Below, piece by piece: positions 1 through 6,875 of a DNA stretch of 33,105 nucleotides (positions are counted from its first letter, which is position 1; each line of letters opens with the position of its first letter). The translations under genes and the position numbers were made by a program. The notes below the pieces were generated by a model, which saw only the letters and a program-made list of their open reading frames with translations, was not told the DNA's origin and ran no database searches. The stretch comes from a virus, in the IMG/VR virus record IMGVR_UViG_3300037468_000259, positions 1-33,105 of that record. One strand, 5' to 3'.

Positions 1-143
1 GTGAGGCGTCGGCGATGAAGTCGAAGATGGACCGCTACGCCAAGATGCTCGGCGCGGCGGTGCCGAAGATCGCGGAGACCATCGAGACGTTGAGCGCAGG
101 GCTGTTCGCGGCCTCGTCGAAGGCGGAGCAGGCCAATGGCTAA
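1..143 (+). CDS. 3' end of an unrecognised phage gene (partial)
   Basis: An open frame enters from the left edge (codon phase begins at base 3) and stops with TAA at 141-143. The 46 visible residues are rich in Ala, Lys and Glu and read as helical, possibly coiled coil; no motif identifies a family. An in-frame ATG at 15 could be an internal Met or a start. The stop overlaps the ATG of the next gene by 8 bases, so the two are probably translationally coupled. Confidence 0.6.
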   Translation, partial: EASAMKSKMDRYAKMLGAAVPKIAETIETLSAGLFAASSKAEQANG

Positions 144-657
144 GCCCGTCGAACAGCCCCCGAAGTGGTCGTTCCTTCCGACGGTCCTCAGCGAGTCGGT
201 CGACCGCATCCGCACGCTGGCGCTGGACGCGCTGAACGCCGACACGCCGACCGAGCGGTACCGAATCCAGAAGCAGATGGACGAGCTCTACAGGCTCGTC
301 GAGCGCGAGATGCGGCACTACCGGCCGCTCCAGCGCCGCTCCGTCGTTTACAAGTCGCAGGAGGACGCGCTGAACGACCTGCTGGGCAACGGTTGGGCGG
401 TCTTCGACCCACAGGCCCACGAGAACATGCAGGTGCTCGCCCGACTCGCAGGGCTGGGCAAGCGGACGGCCCTGCGGGTCTTTCGCGCCACGTCAGCGAC
501 CAACTGGCGCAAGGTGTACGCTGCGCCCGCGTACCTGATCGACCTCGCCCGCACGACCGGCGACGAAGACATGCTCAACAAGGCGCTCCGCGCCAAGACC
601 ACTCGAAACGACCTCGTCCAAGCAGCCAAGTTCATCGAAGCGTCCACACGGTCCTAG
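136..657 (+). CDS. Hypothetical phage protein, 173 aa
   Basis: I do not recognise this protein. It is mostly helical and charged, with an Arg-rich stretch near residues 59-69 (RHYRPLQRRS) and no cysteines. The ATG at 136 overlaps the end of the preceding frame by 8 bases, and the gene is followed after 28 bases by the sigma-like gene. GC-rich third positions match its neighbours. A DNA-binding role is possible from the basic composition but is not supported by any motif. Confidence 0.75.
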   Translation: MAKPVEQPPKWSFLPTVLSESVDRIRTLALDALNADTPTERYRIQKQMDELYRLVEREMRHYRPLQRRSVVYKSQEDALNDLLGNGWAVFDPQAHENMQVLARLAGLGKRTALRVFRATSATNWRKVYAAPAYLIDLARTTGDEDMLNKALRAKTTRNDLVQAAKFIEASTRS

Positions 658-685
658 ACCACCCCCCCACCAGTCCAAGGCATCC

Positions 686-1264
686 ATGCTCACCAACCAA
701 GAACGGTTCGACATCGCGGCGCGTGCTGCGCGGCGGTACTCCTACATCAAGTGGGTCGACCAAGACGACGCCCGGCAGGAGGCGCTCGCGGCGATCCTTG
801 CGGCCGAGAACTCCTTCAGCCGCAACCCGGACGGGCAGAACGTCCACGGCTACGTCACCCGCGCCGCGCAGTACGCGGTGCGGTGGTTCGTCTGGTCGAT
901 GACGTCGCCGGTCAAGCACACCAACCGCGGGCGCATCAGCGAGCAGGTCACGGTGCTTCGGCGTGCGTCCGAGGACGAGGTGGCAGGCCGGGCCTCCGGT
1001 GCTCCCACGCCCGAGCAGGAGGTGTCGCACGGTCGCTGGGCGGCGGCCGTGCGCGAGCGGCTGGCTGCGCTCATGTCGAAAGACGCCGAGTGCGACAAGC
1101 AGATCGCCGAGCGCGTCCTGCTCGACGACGAGACGCCCGAGGACGTGGCGCGCTCCGAGCAGGTGCCGGTGCGTGCGGTGTACGTCGTGACGCAGCGCGT
1201 GCGGCAGCGCATTTTCAAGGACGTCGAGCTGCTGACGCTCCTGCTCGAGAAGCTCGAGCGGTGA
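686..1264 (+). CDS. Sigma-70-like RNA polymerase sigma factor
   Basis: At 192 aa it has the layout of a small sigma factor. An N-terminal segment (about residues 20-75) resembles sigma region 2: an acidic DDARQEA stretch, then aromatic-rich helices (YVTRAAQYAVRWFVW) of the kind that bind and melt the -10 element. The C-terminal part (about 145-180) reads as a helix-turn-helix like region 4 (DETPEDVARSEQVPVRAVY). Middle residues 95-115 are a linker. It would redirect host RNA polymerase to phage promoters. It sits immediately upstream of the replication module, so a middle or late switch is a reasonable inference. Assignment rests on pattern resemblance; a general HTH regulator is the alternative. 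Confidence 0.6.
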   Translation: MLTNQERFDIAARAARRYSYIKWVDQDDARQEALAAILAAENSFSRNPDGQNVHGYVTRAAQYAVRWFVWSMTSPVKHTNRGRISEQVTVLRRASEDEVAGRASGAPTPEQEVSHGRWAAAVRERLAALMSKDAECDKQIAERVLLDDETPEDVARSEQVPVRAVYVVTQRVRQRIFKDVELLTLLLEKLER

Positions 1265-1296
1265 GTACACCGAATCGGTAAATCGAACGACAGACA

Positions 1297-1311
1297 GGAA
1301 CAGGAGGTTCC
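1297..1311 (+). promoter_or_regulatory. Shine-Dalgarno sequestered in a small hairpin before the helicase start
   Basis: GGAAC (1297-1301) pairs with GTTCC (1307-1311), leaving AGGAG in the loop directly before the ATG at 1312. The ribosome binding site is therefore in a short stem-loop abutting the start codon, which could tune helicase translation. Confidence 0.45.
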
Positions 1312-2820
1312 ATGCGCGTCGAGATGTTCAACGTGAGAAGCAAGGTGACGATGGCGACCGACGTCGAGCGGTCGTGGTTGAGCGAGTACCTCACCTACTC
1401 GGACGACCGTGCCCGGTATGCGATGAAGTCGGGCGACGGCAAGGTGAGGCTGCTCAACCAGTTCGACCTGACGTTCCCGTCAGGGTTCGTGCGCGGCGTG
1501 CGTGCTGCGGCGCACGACGACGGGTTCACGGTGGAGGTGGACGACCTGCGGTCGCCTCCGTGTGCTCCCGACCCCGAGGCGGACCTCGGCTGGTTGCGCG
1601 ACTACCAGCGGACGGCGGTCGACAAGGCCATCGCGGCAAAGCGCGGCATCCTGTGGATGCCGACGGGTGCGGGCAAAACCGAGGTAGCGGCAGCGCTGGC
1701 CCGGTCCTTGAGGTGTTCGTGGCTGTTCGTCGTCCCGCAGGCAGACCTGCTGTACCAGACAGCGGAGCGGTTCACGAAGCGGACAGGTGAGGAGGCAGGG
1801 CTGGTCGGCGACGGTGTGTGGACGGAGGAGCGGTTCACCGTCGCCACGTTTCAGACCCTCGCCGCGGCTATCAGCGGTCGGTCGTCGGTCGAGAAGCAGC
1901 AAGCGGCGGCAGACCTGCTCGGGCGCGTGCAGGGCATCATCGTCGACGAGTGCCACACGCTCCCGGCGGACTCGGTGCTCGCGGTCGTGTCGAAGACGCG
2001 GAGCGCCTACTGGCGGTTCGGTCTGTCCGGTACGCCTCTCGCCCGAGGCGACCGCAAGAGCCTCCTCGCCATCGGGGCGCTGGGCGGCATCATCCACCGC
2101 ATCAAGCCCGAGGTGCTCATCGAAGCGGGGGCGCTCTCGCGTCCGACCATTCGCACGGTGCCGGTGGTGCAGGCGACGACCAAGCCAACGTGGCAGGGTG
2201 CCTACGGCGACCTCGTGGTGAAGTCCAAGCAGCGCAACCAGACCGTGGTGAACATGACGGTCGAGGCGCAGAAGCCTGCGTTCGTGTTCGTGCAGCATGT
2301 GAAGCACGGCAAGATTCTCAAGCCGATGCTCGAGGCTGCCGGGATGCGGACGGACTTCGTGTGGGGCGCGCACGAGACGTGGCTGCGCGGCAAGGTGCTC
2401 GAGCGGTTGCAGGCTGGGAAGCTCGACGTCGTGGTCTGCTCGAGCGTCTTCCAGCAGGCCATCGACGTGCCGAAGCTGCGGGCGGTCATCAACGCCGCGG
2501 GCGGTGCGTCGGTCATCGCGACGCTTCAGCGGATCGGTCGTGGCACTCGCGTCACCGAGGACAAGACGACGTTCGAGGTGTGGGACGTCGCCGACCGTGG
2601 GAACAGGTGGCTCGAGCGGCACACCCGCGAGCGCATTGGTGCCTACGAGGGCGAGGGCTACGCCGTGACGTCTGCGCCCGAGTACAGCGCGCAGAACGAG
2701 AAGGGTCTCGTTCCCGACCCTGAGTCGGTGAACGCCGAGGCCGAGTGGCGCAAGGCGGAGAAGGTCCGCAAGGACGCGCTCAAGGCGCTCACGGGACAGA
2801 CCGGCATCCGGCGGCGTTGA
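1312..2820 (+). CDS. SF2 DNA helicase, DEAD/DEAH type (UvsW-like)
   Basis: A 502-aa superfamily 2 helicase. Visible motifs are a Q-type LRDYQRTAV at about 95-103, Walker A PTGAGKT (117-123), motif II DECH (212-215), motif III SGTP (239-242) and a C-terminal motif VI around QRIGRGTR. About 90 residues precede the helicase core, as in T4 UvsW, which remodels recombination and replication intermediates. Neighbouring phage recombination genes (gp32-like, gp46/47-like, UvsY-like) favour a UvsW-like role over a generic ERCC3/RecG-type helicase, but that is inference. The ATG at 1312 follows AGGAGG at a good distance. The C-terminus after residue 480 is a charged tail. Confidence 0.9.
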   Translation: MRVEMFNVRSKVTMATDVERSWLSEYLTYSDDRARYAMKSGDGKVRLLNQFDLTFPSGFVRGVRAAAHDDGFTVEVDDLRSPPCAPDPEADLGWLRDYQRTAVDKAIAAKRGILWMPTGAGKTEVAAALARSLRCSWLFVVPQADLLYQTAERFTKRTGEEAGLVGDGVWTEERFTVATFQTLAAAISGRSSVEKQQAAADLLGRVQGIIVDECHTLPADSVLAVVSKTRSAYWRFGLSGTPLARGDRKSLLAIGALGGIIHRIKPEVLIEAGALSRPTIRTVPVVQATTKPTWQGAYGDLVVKSKQRNQTVVNMTVEAQKPAFVFVQHVKHGKILKPMLEAAGMRTDFVWGAHETWLRGKVLERLQAGKLDVVVCSSVFQQAIDVPKLRAVINAAGGASVIATLQRIGRGTRVTEDKTTFEVWDVADRGNRWLERHTRERIGAYEGEGYAVTSAPEYSAQNEKGLVPDPESVNAEAEWRKAEKVRKDALKALTGQTGIRRR

Positions 2821-2851
2821 ACGAACCGCGAAAGCGACATACAAAGTCAGC

Positions 2852-2980
2852 AGCGCCCTTGGTCGTAGGGCGGACTGGTGCCGACGCTGCGATGGTGGGA
2901 GGGCTTGTCTCCACTTCCCATCTGCCCCCCGCAGCGAAGGGCTCCTCACCAGTCCGCTCTACGCCCAAGGGCGTTGCGCT
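2852..2980 (+). repeat. Long imperfect inverted repeat forming a structured leader of the initiator gene
   Basis: This fills the 171-base gap between helicase and initiator. The left arm (ending GCGGACTGGTG, 2870-2880) is complementary to the right arm (CACCAGTCCGC, 2947-2957), and pairing continues to about 2854/2973 with one mismatch and one G.T pair, giving roughly 27 bp. Inside, CGCTGCG (2885-2891) pairs with CGCAGCG (2930-2936), and further short stems are possible. The right arm runs into GCGTTGCGCTTGGAGG, which holds the Shine-Dalgarno of the next gene. It may act as an RNA control element or a protein-binding site near the origin. Confidence 0.7.
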
Positions 2981-2991
2981 TGGAGGTGACA

Positions 2992-4545
2992 GTGACGACC
3001 AGAGACGAACTGGCGTCGCTGCGAGCGCAGGAGTTGGCAGAGCTGGCGGTGCGAAGACAGCGAGTGGTGCAACCGCTCGACGGTCTGACCGTGCCGTTCG
3101 ACGCCGCGTTCGTGGCGCACGTTGGGCAACAGGCAACGAAAGTCTGGGTGATGCTTCTCGGAATGCGGGGCCCCGATGGGTTCACGCACGCCACGGTGGA
3201 GAGCATCCAGCGAAACATCGCCGGAGTGAAGTGGCGAGACCCGAAGGAGAAGAGGGCGAGTGCGCCGCAGGTACGCCGAGCACTCGCACGGCTGAACGAC
3301 CTGCGACTGGTGCACGACGTTGGGCGGAGGCTCGTCGAGCTGCCCGCGGCGAAGGTGCGGGAACTCGACCCGGTGCTCGGGAGCACTCGGGCGGTCTTCT
3401 GCCGAGTGGTGCGCGGGAACGTCCTCCAGCCCCGCGTAGGTACTGACAACGTGTCAGGTGGCGGGTTGGAAGTAGCTCTGCCGAACGCCACGGTCGAGAA
3501 AGTGGAGCGTTCGACCACCCGTGGCGGCCGTCGGAAGGGTGCCGGGCGACCCCGGGCGGAAATCAAACCATCTCCACGGTTTGAATTTCCAGAAGATTCA
3601 AACTGTGGAGGGGGTCTCCACGGTTTGAATAGGGCGCAAACCCAGTCTGGGAGCGGGCGAGAATCAAACCGTGGAGGAGTAATAAAACAGAGTAGAGAGA
3701 CAGTGGTTGCTTTTCTTCCTTCGGAAGAAAAGCGCGCGGCTGCGCCGCGCCCTTCCCCCTTCGGGGGGGCTGAGGTGGAGATGCTGGCTGACGGACTGCT
3801 CGGTGAGGAGTCGGAAGAGGGGCGTGGGTTGTTCGGGCAAGGGTCGCCTGTGGCACTCTCTCCGGATGCGTGGTCGACGTTGCCGCCGTTCCCCGGCGTG
3901 GCTGTGGTGAGCCCTGCGGCCATCCCAGCACCACCGATGGTCGGGGCGGGTGCGTCGGAGGAGGAGCGGGTGGAGCTACTGCTCGCGGCCTACAACCAGA
4001 CCGCGGCGCGGCTGCTGCCCCGCGAGTTCAACCCGCACACTCGGCAGGCGCTCAAGGCGCCCGACCGGAAGGTGCTGGTCAAGGCGGCGGCGCTCCTGCT
4101 CGAGCACGAGGTCTCACCGCTGCGGTGGGCTGAGTTCTCGTTCGAGGGTTGGGCCAAGGGCGGCGAGCCGGCGGACGAGGGGCAAGAGCCGGCGGACGAG
4201 GGCAAGGCGAAGGGGTCGGGAAGGGGTCGTCCTCGTGCTGTACGCCCTCCGCTGCGCTGGGTGTATGCCGAGAAGCGTGTAGCCGGGAAGTCGGGCTGGG
4301 CGCGCTCCGCTTTGGAGCGGCGCGGGTCGTCGGTCGTGGTGACGAGAGCCCTACGGAGCCTCATCGCGAAGTGGCAGCAGATGATGGTGGCGGTCCTTCG
4401 GGGGGAGGTCGCTCCGGAAGACGCGGGTGCGAAGTTCTTCCCGGACGGCCTCTACGAGCGCCTCGTCGAAAAGGCGCGGTCCGAGGGACGTAGAGAACAG
4501 GACAGGATCAACACAGACATCGCAGCAGGCAAGTACCTGTGGTGA
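2992..4545 (+). CDS. Replication initiator-like protein with winged-helix N-terminus
   Basis: Starting from GTG 2992, which has GGAGG at 2982-2986 about 5 bases upstream, the protein has 517 aa. The N-terminal 120 residues look like a winged helix (helices around TKVWVMLLGMRG, then QVRRALARLNDLRLV), as in phage and plasmid initiators. Residues about 170-330 are low complexity, and their DNA holds iterons and hairpins typical of an origin. The C-terminal part (about 325-517) is helical and would suit helicase loading. It is followed by a DnaB-like helicase gene, as initiators often are. By analogy with lambda O, the product would bind the iterons inside its own gene. The family is not named with certainty; the initiator role is inferred from layout, fold pattern and the embedded repeats. 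Confidence 0.65.
   Translation: MTTRDELASLRAQELAELAVRRQRVVQPLDGLTVPFDAAFVAHVGQQATKVWVMLLGMRGPDGFTHATVESIQRNIAGVKWRDPKEKRASAPQVRRALARLNDLRLVHDVGRRLVELPAAKVRELDPVLGSTRAVFCRVVRGNVLQPRVGTDNVSGGGLEVALPNATVEKVERSTTRGGRRKGAGRPRAEIKPSPRFEFPEDSNCGGGLHGLNRAQTQSGSGRESNRGGVIKQSRETVVAFLPSEEKRAAAPRPSPFGGAEVEMLADGLLGEESEEGRGLFGQGSPVALSPDAWSTLPPFPGVAVVSPAAIPAPPMVGAGASEEERVELLLAAYNQTAARLLPREFNPHTRQALKAPDRKVLVKAAALLLEHEVSPLRWAEFSFEGWAKGGEPADEGQEPADEGKAKGSGRGRPRAVRPPLRWVYAEKRVAGKSGWARSALERRGSSVVVTRALRSLIAKWQQMMVAVLRGEVAPEDAGAKFFPDGLYERLVEKARSEGRREQDRINTDIAAGKYLW
3561..3676 (+). repeat. Alternating 15-bp iterons inside the initiator gene
   Basis: Four copies of ATTCAAACCGTGGAG are present in alternating orientation: reverse at 3572-3586 (exact), forward at 3596-3610 (one mismatch), reverse at 3616-3630 (exact) and forward at 3662-3676 (one mismatch). 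A partial forward copy lies at 3561-3569. They are A/T-richer than the surrounding gene and encode low-complexity sequence, so a DNA-level function is likely constraining them. Confidence 0.85.
3561..3769 (+). other. Probable phage replication origin embedded in the initiator gene
   Basis: After the iterons comes an A/T- and purine-rich stretch (3677-3710, including GGAGTAATAAAACAGAG), a candidate unwinding region. Three consecutive hairpins follow: GCTTTTCTTCC/GGAAGAAAAGC with loop TTC (3709-3733), GCGCGGC/GCCGCGC with loop TGC (3734-3750) and CCCCC/GGGGG with loop TTCG (3755-3768). Iterons, easily melted DNA and hairpins inside the initiator gene reproduce the logic of lambda ori inside gene O. 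No experiment backs it; the alternative is an operator array. Confidence 0.65.
4165..4206 (+). repeat. Two-copy 21-bp tandem repeat in the initiator gene
   Basis: GAGCCGGCGGACGAGGGGCAA is repeated at 4165-4185 and 4186-4206 with two changes at the end, encoding EPADEGQ then EPADEGK. It lies in an acidic linker of the initiator and may vary in copy number. Confidence 0.8.
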
Positions 4546-4555
4546 AGGAGACGAC

Positions 4556-5914
4556 ATGAGCGAACAGAAGCCGCAGCTGCGGAGCATCGAAGGTGGAGCG
4601 AGCACAGGCACGGCTCGCGCCGAGAGCTACGGACTGGACCCCGGGTTCGAGATGGGTGCGGTCGTGGCGTTGTGCCGCTCGACAGGGCTGTACGCTCGCA
4701 TCGGCGCGTCGGTCGACCCTGCGTGCCTTGGGTCGCCGGTCGCGACGTTGGCGATGAAGGCGGCGAAGGAGTTCGCCACCGAGGTCGGTAAGGGTCCGGG
4801 GTCGCTGCTGGTCGTCCTCCAGCGGCTCAACCGCTGGCGCGACGACGGCAAGCTGGCGCAGGCGAAGATTGAGGAGGTGGCGGACGCGTTCGACGCCGCC
4901 GAAGACGCAGGGGTGCCGAGCGACGATGCGGTCGTCACCGAGCTTGCGCCCATCCTCCAGCGACGCGCCCGACAGGCCGCACTCCGCGGTGCGATGGAGG
5001 ACTTCGCCAAAGGCGGCGACATGGCGAAGACGGAAGCGGCGCTCGCCAAGGCCCGGTCCATTGGGCGGGTGGCGGACGTCGACGGCAGCATCCTCGGGAG
5101 TGCGTCGTTCGAGTCCATCGACGCGCTGCGCCTCATGGACCGGATGCCGACCGGCATCACCGAACTCGACCTGCTGCTCGACGGAGGCTACCCGCGAGGC
5201 CTGTCGATTTTCGTCGGCGACTCGGGCGCGGGAAAGTCGATGTGCCTCGCGCACTCCGCGGCGGAGGGCATCTACAACCAGATGCACGTCGGCATGGTGA
5301 CGCTGGAGCTTCCCGAGGAGGTGCAGCTCGCACGCATCATCGCGAACCTCACCGGGACTCCCATCAACGACCTGCTGAACGGGCGGCAGCAGCGAGCCAA
5401 GGACAGGCTTGCGCAGATGATCCCGGCACTCGGCATGCTCACGGTGCGGTACTTCGCCCCGCGTGCGACGAAGGTGGACGACCTGTTCCGCTGGATCGAA
5501 CAGCGCGAGCACAAGGTGGGCCGGCGGATGGACCTGCTCGTGGTGGACTACATGGACAAGCTGTCCACCGGCACGGACGAGAGTGACTACAAGGCGCAGG
5601 GCAACATCGCCGACGCGCTCCGCGACTACGCCATTTCGCGGCAGATGTTCTGCCTCTCGGCCTCGCAAGCCAAGCGTGCCAGCGGCAAGGGAGGCAAGAC
5701 CGCCGGGCTCGACCTGCACGACGTCGCGGACTCGATGGGCAAGGTGCGCGTCGCTGACATCGTGATTCCGATTCGCAAGGACGAGGAGAACCAGACAGTC
5801 GACTTCTTCCTCGGCAAGAACCGTCTCGGAGAGTCCCGACGCGGAACCGGACCGCTGCCGCAGGACCAAGCCTGTGGGCGCGTTGTCACAGTCGCCCGTT
5901 CGTGCGGGTGGTAG
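4556..5914 (+). CDS. DnaB-like replicative DNA helicase
   Basis: A 452-aa RecA-fold helicase that would unwind DNA ahead of the polymerase. The C-terminal core starts near residue 195: Walker A GDSGAGKS (221-228), a catalytic-Glu strand VTLELPEE, Walker B LLVVDYMD, an SASQAKRA segment like DnaB motif H3, and a terminal KNRLGESRRGTGP stretch typical of DnaB-family helicases. The N-terminal 190 residues are helical and unlike bacterial DnaB. ATG 4556 is preceded by GAAGGAG. It directly follows the initiator gene, consistent with loading at the embedded origin. A RadA- or UvsX-type recombinase is less likely given the DnaB-like tail. Confidence 0.88.
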   Translation: MSEQKPQLRSIEGGASTGTARAESYGLDPGFEMGAVVALCRSTGLYARIGASVDPACLGSPVATLAMKAAKEFATEVGKGPGSLLVVLQRLNRWRDDGKLAQAKIEEVADAFDAAEDAGVPSDDAVVTELAPILQRRARQAALRGAMEDFAKGGDMAKTEAALAKARSIGRVADVDGSILGSASFESIDALRLMDRMPTGITELDLLLDGGYPRGLSIFVGDSGAGKSMCLAHSAAEGIYNQMHVGMVTLELPEEVQLARIIANLTGTPINDLLNGRQQRAKDRLAQMIPALGMLTVRYFAPRATKVDDLFRWIEQREHKVGRRMDLLVVDYMDKLSTGTDESDYKAQGNIADALRDYAISRQMFCLSASQAKRASGKGGKTAGLDLHDVADSMGKVRVADIVIPIRKDEENQTVDFFLGKNRLGESRRGTGPLPQDQACGRVVTVARSCGW

Positions 5915-5921
5915 GTGGAAC

Positions 5922-6134
5922 ATGAAGCGCGTCATCGAAATGTTCGACGTCGAAAGCGAAATGGCTGTCCGCATCGCGTGGCCGGACCATGGAGAGCCGA
6001 CCGTGAGCTTCATGCACGACACAGGGAGAGCGTGCAGCGTCGTCCCTGCGAGCGTCGTCCAGCTCGCGGCGTCGGTGAGCATCGACCCTGAGCTGCTGAC
6101 CAAGCAAGACGCAACCGCCCTCGAGGTGGTTTGA
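5922..6134 (+). CDS. Small hypothetical protein, 70 aa
   Basis: It starts at ATG 5922, 7 bases after the helicase stop, with AGGTGGA as ribosome binding site. The product is an acidic, probably beta-rich small protein (start MKRVIEMFDVES) with no recognised motif. Position between the helicase and a strong hairpin suggests it ends a transcription subunit. Confidence 0.65.
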   Translation: MKRVIEMFDVESEMAVRIAWPDHGEPTVSFMHDTGRACSVVPASVVQLAASVSIDPELLTKQDATALEVV

Positions 6135-6150
6135 CACTACCGTGAATGAG

Positions 6151-6186
6151 ACGCGCCCCTGACACATCACGGTGTCAGGGGCGCGT
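6151..6186 (+). terminator. Perfect 15-bp stem-loop, terminator-like or leader hairpin
   Basis: ACGCGCCCCTGACAC (6151-6165) pairs exactly with GTGTCAGGGGCGCGT (6172-6186) around a 6-base loop ATCACG. It is followed by TGCGTTT, a poor U-tract, and then by GGAGG 8 bases later. It could terminate, attenuate, or stabilise the 5' end of the next mRNA. The sequence joining it to the Shine-Dalgarno matches that after the 2852-2980 repeat. Confidence 0.65.
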
Positions 6187-6202
6187 TGCGTTTGGAGGCA
6201 CC

Positions 6203-6448
6203 ATGTGGATCACGGACTTGGAGACGTTTCACAAGGAGAACGCCCACAAGGGCAGGTGGGTGAACATCGAAACGCTCGGCGGCCTCCGCCAGCACATCGA
6301 CCTCGACTCGCTGCCCGATATGCCGAAAGTGCGCGACGGGCGGAAGGTCTACGTCTTCCTCGAAGCACCTAGCGGCGAGGTCGCGGAGGTGACGCGAGCC
6401 CTTGCGTTCATGCTCGCCACCCTCGGCAAGCGCGAGGACGGTGAATGA
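6203..6448 (+). CDS. Small hypothetical protein, 81 aa
   Basis: ATG 6203 lies 4 bases after GGAGG (6194-6198). The product has no recognised motif; it reads as a mixed alpha/beta small domain beginning MWITDLETFHKEN. Its start is controlled by the upstream 15-bp hairpin, and its end overlaps the next ATG by 4 bases, so it heads a run of coupled genes leading to the primase. Confidence 0.65.
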   Translation: MWITDLETFHKENAHKGRWVNIETLGGLRQHIDLDSLPDMPKVRDGRKVYVFLEAPSGEVAEVTRALAFMLATLGKREDGE

Positions 6449-6657
6449 GCACAGGGGAGTGGCTGTCGTCCGGCAAGCTGTTCGCACGCGGCTGGACGCT
6501 GGACATGGTGCTGCTGGCGAGGCGCTTCCTCGAAACGCGCCACATCCCGTTGGGCAACGGGCAGACGCGCATCGAGTTCTTCGTGGAGCCGGGGCTGGAC
6601 ATCAAGGAGCTCGCCGCAGCGCAGGAGTTCGTGAACGCGGCGAAAGGAGGCAAGTGA
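6445..6657 (+). CDS. Small hypothetical protein, 70 aa
   Basis: Translation is coupled to the previous gene through ATGA. No known domain is visible. The middle (RHIPLGNGQTRIEFF) looks like a beta hairpin between helices. It is followed by a TGATG overlap to the next gene. Confidence 0.6.
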   Translation: MSTGEWLSSGKLFARGWTLDMVLLARRFLETRHIPLGNGQTRIEFFVEPGLDIKELAAAQEFVNAAKGGK

Positions 6658-6875
6658 TGGCGTGGTGGACACGGAAGGACTTGGAGGAGGCAGGACTGAC
6701 AGACGCGCAGGTCACCAGCGTCCTCATCGGCTCGCTGAAACGCAGGACGCGCACACGGCGTTTCTGGAAGGACGGACAGGAGTTCTCGGTGCCGGTCGTC
6801 GAGGCGTGGATACCGAAAGAGGTCCCGCTGTCGGCCGCGGTGTTCGCGGGTGAGGCGAGGAGGACGCTGCGATGA
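6657..6875 (+). CDS. Small hypothetical protein, 72 aa
   Basis: The ATG shares its A with the preceding TGA (TGATG at 6655-6659) and has GGAGG about 9 bases upstream. The first helix (WWTRKDLEEAGLTDAQVTSVL) resembles a helix-turn-helix start and is followed by a basic RRTRTRRFW patch, so nucleic-acid binding is possible. The stop overlaps the primase ATG by 4 bases, hinting at co-production with the primase. Confidence 0.6.
   Translation: MAWWTRKDLEEAGLTDAQVTSVLIGSLKRRTRTRRFWKDGQEFSVPVVEAWIPKEVPLSAAVFAGEARRTLR

Noticed and set aside
1480-2949. Long - strand open frame opposite the UvsW-like helicase
   Set aside because: Same shadow effect; the + strand carries intact helicase motifs.
2878-2991. 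Upstream start extending the initiator by 38 residues
   Set aside because: It would begin inside the inverted-repeat leader without a ribosome binding site; GTG 2992 has GGAGG at proper spacing.
3561-3676. Iterons read as a CRISPR array or transposon ends
   Set aside because: Copies alternate in orientation with unequal short spacers, and no transposase or Cas gene is near.
3709-3733. CTTTTCTTCC hairpin as an intrinsic terminator
   Set aside because: It lies within an open reading frame and has no U-tract after the stem; it fits better as part of the origin.
4508-6103. Long - strand open frame opposite the DnaB-like helicase
   Set aside because: Antisense shadow of GC-biased codons; composition is unlike any protein and the + strand helicase motifs are clear.
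6132-6160. TTGACA-like -35 at 6132
   Set aside because: No -10-like hexamer at 16-18 bases; the following bases are GC-rich hairpin sequence.
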